The position numbers were made by a program, and so were the translations under genes. The notes under the pieces were generated by a model. That model searched no databases, was not told the DNA's origin, and worked only from the letters and a program-made list of their open reading frames with translations. This document shows positions 1 to 13,429 of a stretch of 64,000 nucleotides of DNA, in pieces. The stretch is from Halopseudomonas salegens (GTDB lineage: Bacteria; Pseudomonadota; Gammaproteobacteria; Pseudomonadales; Pseudomonadaceae), in assembly GCF_900105655.1 (NCBI RefSeq), contig NZ_LT629787.1:682001-746000 (forward strand). The letters are read 5' to 3'. Within the stretch, counting starts at the first letter, position 1. Each line of letters opens with the position of its first letter.

Positions 1-1
1 T

Positions 2-3000
2 CGTGGTGCCATGGGCGCCGGCCTGAAGCCGATTTCCGGTGTCGATGTCTGGCTGCGTGGGCTGGAGGATGACAGCCAGCTGACGCGCATGACCCTGCTG
101 TCGATGAATGACCGTGGTTATCGCAACCTGACCGAGCTGATTTCCCGTGGTTTTACCGAAGGCCAGCGCAACGGCCTGGCCACCTTGCAGCGGGAATGGA
201 TTGCGGATGCCTCTGAGGGACTGATTGCCTTGTCCGGAGCCAAGGAGGGGGAAATCGGTCTGGCTTTGCTGTCGTCCAACCCGCAATTGGCCGATGAATT
301 GCTGGCCTGGTGGATGCAGGCTTTTCCTGATCGCTTCTATCTTGAGTTGCAACGCACAGCCCGGCCCAACGATGAAGAGCATGTGCATGCTGCCGTTGCC
401 CTTGCCGCGCGAACGGGTTGCCCGGTGGTGGCGACCAATGATGTACGTTTCCTCAAGCGAGAGGATTACGAAGCCCATGAAACCCGGGTCTGTATTGGTG
501 AGGGGCGAGCGCTGGACGATCCACGTCGGGTTCGTCAGTACAGTGAAGAGCAATACCTGAAGACTCCGGCAGAAATGGCCGAGCTGTTTGCCGACTTGCC
601 GGTAGCGCTGGAAAACAGTGTCGAGATCGCCAGACGCTGCAATATCAATGTACAGCTGGGTACCTATTTCCTGCCTGATTTCCCGATTCCCGAGGGCATG
701 ACCCTGGAGGAGTTCTTCAAGAAGGTCTCTTTCGAGGGCCTGGAAGAGCGCCTCAAGGTCGTGTTGCCGGCGGATACCCCGGATTACGAACAGAAGCGTC
801 AGGTGTATGTCGACCGGCTCAATTTCGAGCTCGATATCATCAACCAGATGGGCTTTCCCGGCTACTTCCTGATCGTTATGGACTTTATCAAGTGGGCCAA
901 GCAGAACGGCGTACCCGTCGGGCCGGGCCGGGGCTCCGGGGCCGGTTCGCTGGTCGCCTATTCGCTGCTGATTACCGACCTTGATCCGTTGCAGTACGAC
1001 CTGCTGTTCGAGCGCTTCCTCAATCCGGAACGGGTATCGATGCCCGACTTTGATGTCGACTTCTGCATGGAAGGCCGTGACCGGGTGATCGACTATGTGG
1101 CTGAGACTTACGGCCGTAATGCGGTGTCCCAGATCATTACCTTCGGCACCATGGCGGCCAAGGCGGTTGTCCGTGATGTGGCACGGGTGCAGGGCAAGTC
1201 CTACGGGCTGGCGGACAAGCTGTCGAAGATGATCCCGTTCGAAGTCGGCATGACCCTGGCCAAGGCCTTCGAACAGGAAGAGCCGCTGCGTGAATTCCTC
1301 GCGGCTGACGAGGAGGCGCAGGAAATCTGGGACATGGCGCTGAAACTGGAAGGCATTACCCGTAATGTTGGCAAGCATGCCGGCGGGGTGGTGATTGCGC
1401 CGACCAAGCTGACTGACTTCGCGCCGCTGTATTGTGACGAGTCGGGCGGCGGCCTGGTGACCCAGTTTGACAAGGATGATGTCGAGTCCGCAGGCCTGGT
1501 CAAGTTTGACTTCCTCGGGCTGCGTACCCTGACCATTATCAAGTGGGCGCTGGAGACCATCAACCGGACGCGGGCCGAGCAGGATGAAGCACCGCTGAAT
1601 ATCGACTTCATTCCGCTGGATGATGCGCCGACCTATCGCATGCTGCAGAAAGCGGAAACCACTGCCGTTTTCCAGCTGGAATCGCGCGGCATGAAGGAGC
1701 TGATCAAGAAGCTCAAGCCGGATTGTCTGGAAGATCTGATCGCACTGGTCGCGCTGTTTCGTCCGGGCCCGTTGCAGTCAGGCATGGTCGATGACTTTAT
1801 CAATCGCAAACATGGTCGTGAAGTCGTTTCCTACCCACACCCTAACTATCAGTACGACGGGCTCAAGCCTGTACTGGCGCCGACTTACGGCATCATCCTG
1901 TATCAGGAACAGGTGATGCAGATTGCTCAGGTCATGGCCGGTTACACCCTGGGTGGTGCCGACATGCTGCGCCGCGCCATGGGCAAGAAAAAGCCCGAGG
2001 AAATGGCCAAGCAACGGGCGGTTTTCCTGGATGGCTGTGAGAATAATGGAATTGACGCTGAGCTGGCAGGTAATATCTTTGATCTGGTGGAAAAGTTTGC
2101 CGGTTACGGGTTCAACAAGTCGCACTCGGCGGCCTATGGCCTGGTTTCCTACCAGACCGCCTGGCTCAAGGCGCATTACCCGGCACCCTTTATGGCTGCG
2201 GTGCTCTCGGCAGATATGCACAACACCGACAAGGTGGTGACGCTGATTGAGGAATGTCGCAGCATGAAGCTGCGCATCAAGGCCCCGAACGTCAATGTGT
2301 CGGAGTACAAGTTTACCGTTGATGAGGCGGGTGACGTGGTCTATGGCCTGGGCGCGATCAAGGGCGTCGGGGAAGGTCCGGTGGAAACGATCGTGGAAAC
2401 CCGTCAGGCCGGCGGACCATACGAGAACCTGTTCGACTTTTGCGCCCGGGTTGACCTCAAGCGAATCAACAAGCGGGTGATGGAAGCCTTGATCCGCAGT
2501 GGCGCACTGGATTCGCTGGGTCCTTTCTTTGCTACCGAGCAGGACGCCTATCTGGAACAGATCGACCGCAACCGCGCGACCCTGATGGCGGCGATGGAAG
2601 AGGCCATGGCATCTGCCGAGCAGACCGCGAAAAGTGCCGATAGCGGGCATGATGACCTGTTTGGTGACCTGCTGGGCCCGTCTACTGAACGGGATGTGTA
2701 TGAAAGTTATCGCAAGGTGCGTGAGTGGAATTTCAAGGATCGTCTGCGCGGAGAGAAAGATACGCTGGGTCTTTACCTGACTGGCCATCCGATTGACGAA
2801 TATGAACAGGAGGTGCGCCGCTTTGCACGGCAACGCATTCTCGACCTCAAACCATCGCGCGACAGCCAGACCATTGCCGGCCTGGTATTTGATCTTCGGG
2901 TTATGAAGAACAAGCGGGGGGACAAGGTTGGTTTTGTGACTCTGGATGACCGTTCGGCACGGATTGAAGCTTCTCTGTTTGCCGAAGCATTCCAGGCTGC

Positions 3001-3367
3001 ACAGGCGTTGCTGCAAAAAGATGCCTTGCTGGTTGTCGAAGGGGAAGTGGCCGTGGATGACTTTTCCGGCGGTCTGCGGATGCGGGCCAAGCGCGTCATG
3101 AGCCTGGAGGAGGCGCGTTCCAGTCTGCTTGACAGTGTGCGGATCAAGCTGGACAGCGTGCGTCACGGGCCGGATTGTCTGCAACACATGGCGGGACTGC
3201 TCAAGCAATATCAGGGTAATTGTGCGGTAAGTATTGACCTGCAACACCCGGATGCTACAGCCGAGTTGCGCCTTGGCGACGAGTGGCGGGTCGAACCGGC
3301 AGATGAATTGGTGCAACATCTGCGTGACCAACTGGGCAAAGACTGCGTCTCCTTGCAATACCGCTAG
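2..3367 (+). CDS. dnaE: DNA polymerase III subunit alpha (5'-truncated by window edge)
   Basis: Catalytic subunit of the replicative DNA polymerase III holoenzyme. The reading frame is open from base 2, so the gene starts outside the window; by comparison with the E. coli protein (1160 aa) roughly 60 residues are missing, including the start of the PHP domain. The rest is collinear with the family: PHP domain remainder, the polymerase core with the metal-binding PDFDVDF motif near bases 1040-1063 (two catalytic aspartates), the third acidic residue region LVKFDFLGLRTL near 1498-1533, the ALFRPGPLQSGMV segment near 1750-1790, then the helix-hairpin-helix, OB-fold and C-terminal tau-binding regions. 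It is followed by a 164-bp gap and accA, the standard Pseudomonas order. The internal ATG at base 11 is not the true start. Confidence 0.98.
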   Translation, partial: RGAMGAGLKPISGVDVWLRGLEDDSQLTRMTLLSMNDRGYRNLTELISRGFTEGQRNGLATLQREWIADASEGLIALSGAKEGEIGLALLSSNPQLADELLAWWMQAFPDRFYLELQRTARPNDEEHVHAAVALAARTGCPVVATNDVRFLKREDYEAHETRVCIGEGRALDDPRRVRQYSEEQYLKTPAEMAELFADLPVALENSVEIARRCNINVQLGTYFLPDFPIPEGMTLEEFFKKVSFEGLEERLKVVLPADTPDYEQKRQVYVDRLNFELDIINQMGFPGYFLIVMDFIKWAKQNGVPVGPGRGSGAGSLVAYSLLITDLDPLQYDLLFERFLNPERVSMPDFDVDFCMEGRDRVIDYVAETYGRNAVSQIITFGTMAAKAVVRDVARVQGKSYGLADKLSKMIPFEVGMTLAKAFEQEEPLREFLAADEEAQEIWDMALKLEGITRNVGKHAGGVVIAPTKLTDFAPLYCDESGGGLVTQFDKDDVESAGLVKFDFLGLRTLTIIKWALETINRTRAEQDEAPLNIDFIPLDDAPTYRMLQKAETTAVFQLESRGMKELIKKLKPDCLEDLIALVALFRPGPLQSGMVDDFINRKHGREVVSYPHPNYQYDGLKPVLAPTYGIILYQEQVMQIAQVMAGYTLGGADMLRRAMGKKKPEEMAKQRAVFLDGCENNGIDAELAGNIFDLVEKFAGYGFNKSHSAAYGLVSYQTAWLKAHYPAPFMAAVLSADMHNTDKVVTLIEECRSMKLRIKAPNVNVSEYKFTVDEAGDVVYGLGAIKGVGEGPVETIVETRQAGGPYENLFDFCARVDLKRINKRVMEALIRSGALDSLGPFFATEQDAYLEQIDRNRATLMAAMEEAMASAEQTAKSADSGHDDLFGDLLGPSTERDVYESYRKVREWNFKDRLRGEKDTLGLYLTGHPIDEYEQEVRRFARQRILDLKPSRDSQTIAGLVFDLRVMKNKRGDKVGFVTLDDRSARIEASLFAEAFQAAQALLQKDALLVVEGEVAVDDFSGGLRMRAKRVMSLEEARSSLLDSVRIKLDSVRHGPDCLQHMAGLLKQYQGNCAVSIDLQHPDATAELRLGDEWRVEPADELVQHLRDQLGKDCVSLQYR

Positions 3368-3531
3368 GCGGAGTCTTGTGGTATTGCGAGCTTGAAGCAG
3401 CAAGCTAACAAGCCAGCTCATAACCGCTTGCCGCCAGTTGCGGGTAGCGTGCAGCTCACAGCGCTGGTGCGCTGTGTTAGGCTATGGAAAACAACTTTTA
3501 GGACGTCAGCAGACGTGGATAATGGACGCTT

Positions 3532-4488
3532 ATGAGCAGAAGCCAGAAATACCTGGAATTTGAACAGCCAATTGCCGATCTGCAGGCCAAGATTGAAGAG
3601 CTGCGTTTGGTCGGTAGCGACAACTCGATCAATATCAGCGAAGAGATCAACAAGCTGCAGGAAAAGAGCAAGTCGCTGACCGAGAACATCTTCGGCAGCC
3701 TGAGCAGCTGGCAGATTGCCCAGCTTGCGCGCCACCCGCAGCGCCCCTACACCCTGGATTACGTCAAACATATATTCACCGACTTTGAAGAGCTGCACGG
3801 CGATCGACATTTTGCCGACGATGCCGCCATTGTTGGTGGCCTGGCCCGTCTCGAGGGGCGCCCGGTGATGGTGATCGGGCATCAGAAAGGTCGCGACGTC
3901 AAAGAGAAAGTCCGTCGCAACTTTGGCATGCCGAAGCCGGAAGGTTATCGCAAGGCGTGCCGACTGATGGAAATGGCCCAGCGCTTCAAACTCCCGATTC
4001 TGACCTTTATCGATACGCCTGGCGCTTATCCGGGTATTGATGCCGAAGAGCGTGGCCAGAGCGAAGCTATCGCGTGGAATCTGCAAGTCATGTCGCGGTT
4101 GAAAACACCGATAATCGCTACCGTGATTGGTGAAGGTGGCTCCGGCGGGGCCTTGGCAATTGGCGTCTGCGACCGTTTGATGATGCTGCAATACTCCACC
4201 TACTCGGTGATATCACCGGAAGGCTGTGCCTCGATTCTGTGGAAGAAGTCAGAAAAGGCCAGCGATGCGGCTGAAGCCATGGGGATGACTGCACCACGTC
4301 TGAAGGAGTTGGGTCTGGTTGATAACCTGATTCCCGAGCCGCTTGGTGGTGCCCATCGAGATCCGGTTAAAACCGCCGATACCATCAAGAAGCAACTCCT
4401 GGCCGAACTGGACAAGCTGCAGGCCAAGTCTGATGACGAGTTGCTCGACAGCCGCTACCAGCGCTTGATGGCCTTCGGTATCAAGTAA
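3532..4488 (+). CDS. accA: Acetyl-CoA carboxylase carboxyltransferase subunit alpha
   Basis: Alpha half of the carboxyltransferase that moves the carboxyl group from carboxybiotin to acetyl-CoA to make malonyl-CoA, the first step of fatty-acid synthesis; works as an alpha2beta2 complex with AccD. The 318-residue length equals the family norm. It begins with the typical N-terminal coiled region ([14 protein letters not shown]), followed by the crotonase-type core with [22 protein letters not shown] and the oxyanion-forming glycine run [12 protein letters not shown] near residues 200-215. The ATG at 3532 is the family-like start, although the Shine-Dalgarno is weak. tilS follows after 3 bp, suggesting co-transcription. 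Confidence 0.98.
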   Translation: MSRSQKYLEFEQPIADLQAKIEELRLVGSDNSINISEEINKLQEKSKSLTENIFGSLSSWQIAQLARHPQRPYTLDYVKHIFTDFEELHGDRHFADDAAIVGGLARLEGRPVMVIGHQKGRDVKEKVRRNFGMPKPEGYRKACRLMEMAQRFKLPILTFIDTPGAYPGIDAEERGQSEAIAWNLQVMSRLKTPIIATVIGEGGSGGALAIGVCDRLMMLQYSTYSVISPEGCASILWKKSEKASDAAEAMGMTAPRLKELGLVDNLIPEPLGGAHRDPVKTADTIKKQLLAELDKLQAKSDDELLDSRYQRLMAFGIK

Positions 4489-4491
4489 TTC

Positions 4492-5835
4492 ATGGCTATG
4501 CCGCCCTTCAGTCCCGAGGCGCTGCTTGCGGCTCTCGGGCCGGTGCGGCAAGCTCCGGCGCTATGGCTTGCCTTGTCTGGTGGTGCCGATTCCATGGCTT
4601 TGCTGCAAGCGCTGGGTGACGTGCGCGAACAGCTGCCCCCGCTCAAGGCAATTCATATCCATCATGGCCTGCATGCTGACGCTGATAAATGGGCGGCTGT
4701 CTGTAACCGCGCTTGTGCCGAGCGCGGCATTCCATTTCACTGTCAGCGGATAACGCTGACGGCTGACAGCAATATCGAGCAGGCGGCACGAGATGCCCGT
4801 TATCAGGTATTTGCCCGGCTGCTTGGCGCTGACGAGGTCATGCTGTTGGCTCAGCATCAGGATGATCAGGTAGAAACCCTGTCTTTGCGTTTGCTGCGAG
4901 GTACCGGGCTGCGAGGCTTGGCCGGTATGCCACAGCGTCGTCCTCTGGGGTGCGGAGAGCTGTTTCGGCCATTGCTGAACTATCGCCGGGCTGACTTGCA
5001 GCACTGGCTGCGCACCCGCAATCTGACCTGGGTTGAAGACCCCGCTAACAGTGACCCGCGTTTTGCCCGTAGCTGGTTGCGACACCAGGCGCTGCCAATG
5101 CTGACCCGGAAATGGCCGCAAGCGCCTGGCAGTCTGTTGCGCCTGGCCGGCCATGCAGCTGAAGCCAATCAATTGCTGGATGAGCTGGCAGCGGAGGATG
5201 AAGCTGCGGTTCGGAGTGTGTCCACTGATCCCTGGTTACGGAGCTTTGCTGCGCTGGATCTGGCGGGTGTTCAGCGTTTGACCCCACCCCGCCAGCGCAA
5301 TGTGCTGCGGTACTGGTTGCTGCAGTATGGCTGTCGGCTACCGGATCAACGCCACTTGCAGGGATTGCAGGCCCAGTTGTTGTCAGCGCAAGACCGTCAA
5401 CCTCACTGGCAGCTGCCGGATGCCCGATTGGAGATATCCCGGGGAAGTATATGGTTGCTGCCAGCGTCTGGTATCCCGGCAGGTGAAGCAGAGCCGTTGC
5501 TGGATCAGGCGCAAATGCGGCTGGCGGCGGGCAATGGCCGGTTGCATCAATCCAGTGCCCGGGATTCTTTGCCATGGCCTGGTGACTGGCAGCTTCGTTA
5601 TCGTCAGGGTGGAGAACTGGTGCAGTTGCCTGGCCGGCCGCAAAAAAGCCTCAAGGCATTGTTGCAGGAGGCGCAGCTACCCGCCTGGCTTCGGCCAGCG
5701 ATCCCCCTGATTTACTGTGACGGACAATTGGTCAGTATTGGCGGCCGTTGGCACACAGCCGAATACTGCAACCGTATCCGGCATTGCGCCTGGTCCCTTG
5801 TCTGGGAACCCCTGGTTGGCTGCCTTGAGGATTGA
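4492..5835 (+). CDS. tilS: tRNA(Ile)-lysidine synthase
   Basis: Modifies cytidine 34 of the CAU-anticodon tRNA-Ile to lysidine using ATP and lysine, so that the tRNA reads AUA and is charged with Ile. The N-type ATP-pyrophosphatase loop SGGADS is at residues 29-34; a cytosolic PP-loop domain fills about residues 20-220, followed by the TilS substrate-binding and C-terminal domains (RYRQGGE... PQKSLKALLQE near residue 370-390). At 447 residues it matches the E. coli-type long TilS. An alternative in-frame ATG lies two codons downstream at 4498. It sits 3 bp after accA, and the pyrG promoter overlaps its stop. Confidence 0.97.
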   Translation: MAMPPFSPEALLAALGPVRQAPALWLALSGGADSMALLQALGDVREQLPPLKAIHIHHGLHADADKWAAVCNRACAERGIPFHCQRITLTADSNIEQAARDARYQVFARLLGADEVMLLAQHQDDQVETLSLRLLRGTGLRGLAGMPQRRPLGCGELFRPLLNYRRADLQHWLRTRNLTWVEDPANSDPRFARSWLRHQALPMLTRKWPQAPGSLLRLAGHAAEANQLLDELAAEDEAAVRSVSTDPWLRSFAALDLAGVQRLTPPRQRNVLRYWLLQYGCRLPDQRHLQGLQAQLLSAQDRQPHWQLPDARLEISRGSIWLLPASGIPAGEAEPLLDQAQMRLAAGNGRLHQSSARDSLPWPGDWQLRYRQGGELVQLPGRPQKSLKALLQEAQLPAWLRPAIPLIYCDGQLVSIGGRWHTAEYCNRIRHCAWSLVWEPLVGCLED

Positions 5836-5860
5836 GCAAACCCCGGGCCTCTGGTATCCT
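5832..5860 (+). promoter_or_regulatory. Putative sigma-70 promoter for pyrG
   Basis: TTGAGC at 5832-5837 and TATCCT at 5855-5860 are separated by 17 bp, and a TGG just before the -10 gives an extended -10. The -35 box overlaps the tilS stop codon. The transcript would carry a leader of about 90 nt before the pyrG ATG at 5957. Pattern match only. Confidence 0.55.
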
Positions 5861-5935
5861 GACTTCCCATCTTGACGAGACTTTGGGAAGCCATCCCCAA
5901 GCCTCCCTTCGATTCCCTGCGGCGCTGCCGCCTAA

Positions 5936-8443
<2,508 letters not shown>

Positions 8444-8477
8444 CACCCCTATCCTGAATTCGACTGACCGTTATTGA

Positions 8478-9785
<1,308 letters not shown>

Positions 9786-9797
9786 TCAGGCCTCCAC

Positions 9798-10070
9798 ATG
9801 AAATGGCTCTGGATCATTACTCTCGCCCTCCTGCTTGGCCTGCAATATCGCCTGTGGGTCGGCGAGGGCAGTCTGGGGCATGTTGCTCAACTGAAGCAGC
9901 AGATTCAGGAGCAGGAGCGCGAAAACCGCCGGCTGGCAGAGCGAAATCGTACGCTCACCGCCGAGGTGATCGAGCTCAAACAGGGGCTTGAAACCATCGA
10001 GGAGCGAGCTCGACAGGAGTTGGGGCTGATCAAGGATGGCGAAGTGCTGATTCAACTGAGTGGCGAATGA
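9798..10070 (+). CDS. ftsB: Cell division protein FtsB
   Basis: Small bitopic inner-membrane divisome protein that forms the FtsQ-FtsL-FtsB complex and helps activate septal peptidoglycan synthesis. At 90 residues it has a short cytoplasmic N-terminus, one transmembrane helix (about residues 3-20, WLWIITLALLLGLQYRLW), and then a Gln/Glu/Arg-rich coiled coil to about residue 70. The family ending ARQELGLIKDGEVLIQL is present. The eno-ftsB-ispD order is typical of Pseudomonas. The last four bases overlap ispD (ATGA), implying translational coupling. Confidence 0.95.
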   Translation: MKWLWIITLALLLGLQYRLWVGEGSLGHVAQLKQQIQEQERENRRLAERNRTLTAEVIELKQGLETIEERARQELGLIKDGEVLIQLSGE

Positions 10071-10756
10071 CGGTGCCGACACCATTCTGGGTCGTTATTC
10101 CGGCAGCGGGTATCGGTCAGCGCATGCAGGCGGACAGGCCCAAGCAATATCTGCCACTGAAGGGCAGGGCGTTGATCGAGCACACGCTGGACTGTTTCCT
10201 CGGCCATCCCGATTTATGTGGGCTGATGGTTTGTCTGGCTGACCAGGATGCCTGGTGGGAACAGCTTCCTTGTGCCGCTGATGGCCGCATCCAGCGCTGC
10301 AGGGGGGGCCGTGAACGGGCAGATTCAGTGCTTAATGGCTTGCAGGCCTTGCAACAGCAAGGTGCCCGGGCTAACGATTGGGTATTGGTGCATGACGCCG
10401 CCAGACCCAATTTGCTCCGTTCTGATCTCGACAAGCTGCTGCAGCACCTGGCCGCTGATCCGGTTGGTGGTCTGTTGGCAGTACCTGTGCGTGATACCCT
10501 CAAGCAGGTTGGTACCGATGGCCGAGTGCAGAGTACCCCTGATCGCAGCCGCTTCTGGCAAGCTTACACACCGCAGATGTTCCGTCTGGGGGACCTGCAG
10601 CAGGCCTTGAGTTCTGCGCTGGCGGCTGGTGTCAGTATCACTGACGAAGCATCAGCCATCGAGTGGGCAGGTAAGCGGCCGCGCTTGGTCGAAGGGCGTG
10701 CCGACAACATCAAGGTAACCCGTCCTGAGGACCTGGAATGGCTGGCTCGGCACTGA
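10067..10756 (+). CDS. ispD: 2-C-methyl-D-erythritol 4-phosphate cytidylyltransferase
   Basis: Third step of the MEP isoprenoid pathway: couples CTP to 2-C-methylerythritol 4-phosphate. The nucleotide-binding signature PAAGIGQRMQADRPKQYLPL is at about residues 9-28, and VHDAARP near residue 107 is the other family hallmark. At 229 residues it has the normal length. It overlaps ftsB by 4 bp and is followed by a compact hairpin terminator, so it ends the operon. ispF is not next to it here. Confidence 0.97.
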   Translation: MTVPTPFWVVIPAAGIGQRMQADRPKQYLPLKGRALIEHTLDCFLGHPDLCGLMVCLADQDAWWEQLPCAADGRIQRCRGGRERADSVLNGLQALQQQGARANDWVLVHDAARPNLLRSDLDKLLQHLAADPVGGLLAVPVRDTLKQVGTDGRVQSTPDRSRFWQAYTPQMFRLGDLQQALSSALAAGVSITDEASAIEWAGKRPRLVEGRADNIKVTRPEDLEWLARH

Positions 10757-10762
10757 GCCGGT

Positions 10763-10785
10763 GATAGCCCATGGGGCTATCTTTC
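10763..10785. terminator. Hairpin terminator between convergent ispD and the Nudix gene
   Basis: An 8-bp perfect stem GATAGCCC/GGGCTATC with a 3-nt loop (10763-10781) is followed by a short TTTC on the plus strand. It lies in the 27-bp gap between the convergent ispD and Nudix genes and could serve both strands. Confidence 0.65.
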
Positions 10786-11749
10786 AATTGGCCGATGGCC
10801 AGAGTCCGCGAATTGCAGCTATTCCCTGGGCGCCGTGCTGGAAAGCCAGGGAGCAGTCAGCAGGTTTCAGACCGCCCAGCAAGTAGACAGGCATATTGAC
10901 GCCCTTGAGCAGCTCGGCCGCAGCGGTCCATCCAATGGGCGTGGCTTGTGCATGTGAGGCGGTTGGCAGTAGCGGTGAAAGGGTTGCAAAGTCCAGTCCC
11001 AGTTGTTCCGCCATGCCAAGTTCCTCGGCATTATGGCAGGATGCGGCAATTGGCCCTTCACAGCGTGCAAGCAGGGCAGTACCTGATTCGGGGTTTGCGG
11101 CCATGTGTGTCAGCTGGCGGGCGGTCAGATGCCATCCACACCCGGGCAATGACAATGGCTGCGGGCCCTTGAGCATGAAAGTAACCTGATCGCCAAAACG
11201 GGCGACCAGCTGCTCGCTGGCTTGCCGGTATGTCTGCTCTGACCATTGGGTCTGACGAATCTGGATCAGGCGCTGCCCGCTATCAATTGCCCGTTCGATA
11301 GCAGGGACAAGATCGACAATACTGTGCAGATCCGGGGTGATCAGGTAACACTCGGGTAAACGGGCGGCGTTGACGATAGGCACATTGGCCGCAGGCAGTG
11401 GATATTGCGCCAATTCCTGTTGGTTGACCCAGCGCACGGGTTGTCCTTCGGCACCATGGGGTTCCCCGCTGAAAGCTTCAACCAACCAGACATCCAGACG
11501 TATCTGCTTGTCCGGGTAGTCGTGGCTAATGTCCAGCAACGGGCGTGCTTGTGACACCTGAATGCCCAGTTCTTCATGCAGCTCACGGCACAGACCGGCA
11601 TAGGGTGATTCACCCTGCTCCAGCTTGCCGCCGGGGAATTCCCAGAGGCCACCCTGATGTGCATGTTCGGGTCTGCGGGCGAGCAGGATCTGCTGTTGAT
11701 GGTTGCGGATTACCGCCGCCACGACATGGATGCGCTGAGCGCGACTCAT
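10784..11749 (-). CDS. Nudix hydrolase fused to thiamine-phosphate-synthase-like domain
   Basis: Two-domain protein of 321 residues. The N-terminal half is a MutT-type Nudix domain whose complete Nudix box (G41, E47, R55, E56, E59, E60, G62) indicates metal-dependent hydrolysis of a nucleoside diphosphate derivative; MutT-like 8-oxo-dGTP cleanup is the usual guess. From about residue 135 (CYLITPDLH onward) the sequence resembles the ThiE/TenI TIM barrel, ending with [29 protein letters not shown]. This fusion is known in Pseudomonas and related gammaproteobacteria. Whether the second domain still makes thiamine phosphate is doubtful and cannot be settled here. It overlaps yacG by 4 bp, so it is the last gene of the coaE-yacG unit. 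Confidence 0.88.
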   Translation of the reverse strand: MSRAQRIHVVAAVIRNHQQQILLARRPEHAHQGGLWEFPGGKLEQGESPYAGLCRELHEELGIQVSQARPLLDISHDYPDKQIRLDVWLVEAFSGEPHGAEGQPVRWVNQQELAQYPLPAANVPIVNAARLPECYLITPDLHSIVDLVPAIERAIDSGQRLIQIRQTQWSEQTYRQASEQLVARFGDQVTFMLKGPQPLSLPGCGWHLTARQLTHMAANPESGTALLARCEGPIAASCHNAEELGMAEQLGLDFATLSPLLPTASHAQATPIGWTAAAELLKGVNMPVYLLGGLKPADCSLAFQHGAQGIAAIRGLWPSAN

Positions 11750-11937
11750 TGTTTCGGGAAGTCCTCGGAGAAAAGCTCGTCTTCCTGGTCGTCAGTGCCG
11801 TTGATGACGTGCTCCTCCGCGGCCCAGGCGCCCAGATCGATCAGGCGGCAGCGAGGCGAACAGAAAGGCCGGTCCGGAAAGTTGGTATCCCAGCTCACTG
11901 GCGCCTTGCAGGTAGGGCATTCGACCGTCAGGGTCAT
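11746..11937 (-). CDS. yacG: DNA gyrase inhibitor YacG
   Basis: Small zinc-finger protein of 63 residues; the E. coli homologue binds the GyrB C-terminal domain and blocks DNA binding by gyrase. The four zinc ligands are C7, C10, C26 and C30 (CPTC...CSPRC), followed by the family motif [12 protein letters not shown] and an acidic C-terminus. It lies between coaE and the Nudix gene with 4-bp overlaps on both sides, so the three are translationally coupled. Confidence 0.93.
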   Translation of the reverse strand: MTLTVECPTCKAPVSWDTNFPDRPFCSPRCRLIDLGAWAAEEHVINGTDDQEDELFSEDFPKQ

Positions 11938-12566
11938 GTGCTGGCTCCTTGTGCGAGGGTAAGGTAATGCCTGTGCAGTGTATCCACCTGTGCATGCAGG
12001 GCAGCAAGGTCACGGTCGTTCACGATGACGTCATGCGCATGGCGCAGGCGCTCCTCTCGTTCTGCCTGAGCCTGCATGATGGCCTTGACCTGGGCTTCCG
12101 GCACTTGGTCGCGCTGCATCGTGCGACTGATCTGAATGGCCTCCGGGGCATCAATAACCAGAATTCGTCGGACCAGATTGCGTTGCGTCGACTCCACCAA
12201 CAAAGGAGATACCAGCAATGCATAGGCTGACTTGCTGGCAGCCAGATCGGCTGCAATCTCATCTCTGATCAGCGGGTGCAGGAGCTGCTCAAGCCATTTA
12301 CGCTCCGCCGGGTCTGCAAAGACGAGGCGACGTAACTCTGCACGATTCAACGCACCTGAGTTGTCCAGAACATGTTGACCAAAGCGATCGACAATTCGGT
12401 GCAATGCCGGTCGACCGGGCTCTACGACAACACGGGATTTGTGATCGGCATCGACGACATGGATTCCGTGCGCTTGGGCAAAACGGTCAGCCGCTGCACT
12501 TTTGCCGCTACCAATGCCGCCAGTGAGACCAATAATGAAGGGCAATGCTGGGTGTGTTTCTGTCAT
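11934..12566 (-). CDS. coaE: Dephospho-CoA kinase
   Basis: Phosphorylates the 3'-hydroxyl of dephospho-CoA in the last step of coenzyme A synthesis. The Walker A loop GGIGSGKS is at residues 16-23; the [13 protein letters not shown] segment near residue 40 and the region around PLLVES near 118-123 are typical. At 210 residues it has the usual length. In P. aeruginosa coaE sits downstream of pilD in the type IV pilus cluster; here it follows an HDOD gene after 6 bp instead. Confidence 0.96.
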   Translation of the reverse strand: MTETHPALPFIIGLTGGIGSGKSAAADRFAQAHGIHVVDADHKSRVVVEPGRPALHRIVDRFGQHVLDNSGALNRAELRRLVFADPAERKWLEQLLHPLIRDEIAADLAASKSAYALLVSPLLVESTQRNLVRRILVIDAPEAIQISRTMQRDQVPEAQVKAIMQAQAEREERLRHAHDVIVNDRDLAALHAQVDTLHRHYLTLAQGAST

Positions 12567-12572
12567 TCACGT

Positions 12573-13406
12573 TCAGCCAAGCAGCTTCATCGCTGCTTCC
12601 ATCTCGGCGGACAAATCCTCGTCCTCTTCTTCCTGGTCGGTTTCCAGACCCAGTTTGGCAAAGGCCGGAACCTCGCTCCAGTCCATGCTGGCCAGCGGGT
12701 GGTCGCTGCCTGACAGGCTTTGCAGCAGGGCAACCTGTACGATATCAGCGTAATCAATCTCGGGTGCGCTGCGATAGAAATCCAGGTGCAGGGTGGGAAT
12801 GTGGCGCAGCGGCGCAGGGAAGTCCCAGGCTTCGAGAATCCGGTCGCCAATAGTGGCGTGGATGCTGTCAATGATGCTGTCCAGGGTCTGTGGGTCGGCG
12901 AGCAGCTCGTCGTGTTCTTCGGCATAGCTGAGAATCGGCAGCACGCCGATCTGGTGTACCAGGCCGGCGAGGGTTGCCTGGTCAGGTTTTAGCTTGGTGT
13001 AATGGCGACACAGCACATGGCTGATTCCGGCAACTTCGATGCTGCGATTCCAGACCGCACGCATTTTCTGGTCAATCAATTCAGACGTGGCCTGAAACAT
13101 CTGTTGCATGGCCAAGCCTGTGGCCAGGTTGGCGGTGTAGGTGATACCGAGCCGGCTGACCGCCATACTCAGATCAGTGATCTCGTTGCGGGTCCGGAGC
13201 AGGGGGCTGTTGACCACCTTGATCAGGCGCGCGCTCAAGGCTGCGTCGGTACTGATTTCCTTGACCAGGTGGGGAATGCTGACATCAGGGTCTTCTGCTG
13301 CCTCACGCACACGCAGAGCCACTTCCGGCAGAGTGGGTAGAACCAGTTGGTCCTTTTTCAACAGTTCCAGCAGCTCATCTTGCACGCGTTGGGCCAGGTC
13401 AGTCAT
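12573..13406 (-). CDS. HDOD domain protein
   Basis: A 277-residue protein dominated by an HDOD domain (about residues 15-215), a catalytically inactive relative of HD phosphohydrolases used in signalling proteins. Visible hallmarks are LPTLPEVALRV (residues 23-33), LVKEISTDAALSARLIKVVNSP near 48-69, and the helix around LAGLVHQIGVLPIL near 145-158. The C-terminus is an acidic tail (DQEEEDEDLSAEMEAAM). It has no output domain. A gene of this type precedes ygfZ in Pseudomonas. It lies 23 bp after ygfZ and 6 bp before coaE on the same strand. Its specific role is unknown to me. Confidence 0.88.
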   Translation of the reverse strand: MTDLAQRVQDELLELLKKDQLVLPTLPEVALRVREAAEDPDVSIPHLVKEISTDAALSARLIKVVNSPLLRTRNEITDLSMAVSRLGITYTANLATGLAMQQMFQATSELIDQKMRAVWNRSIEVAGISHVLCRHYTKLKPDQATLAGLVHQIGVLPILSYAEEHDELLADPQTLDSIIDSIHATIGDRILEAWDFPAPLRHIPTLHLDFYRSAPEIDYADIVQVALLQSLSGSDHPLASMDWSEVPAFAKLGLETDQEEEDEDLSAEMEAAMKLLG

Positions 13407-13429
13407 GGATGCTCCCTTGTGCCGCCGGT

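Noticed and set aside
3389-3406. AGCTTGAAGC-containing short repeats after dnaE and again near 50037-50046.
   Set aside because: Only one 10-bp word is shared and no periodic array is present; probably chance or an eroded simple repeat.
1778-3421. Long minus-strand open frame (547 codons) opposite dnaE.
   Set aside because: Lies antisense to a fully conserved polymerase gene and shows no domain; it reflects codon bias of the coding strand.
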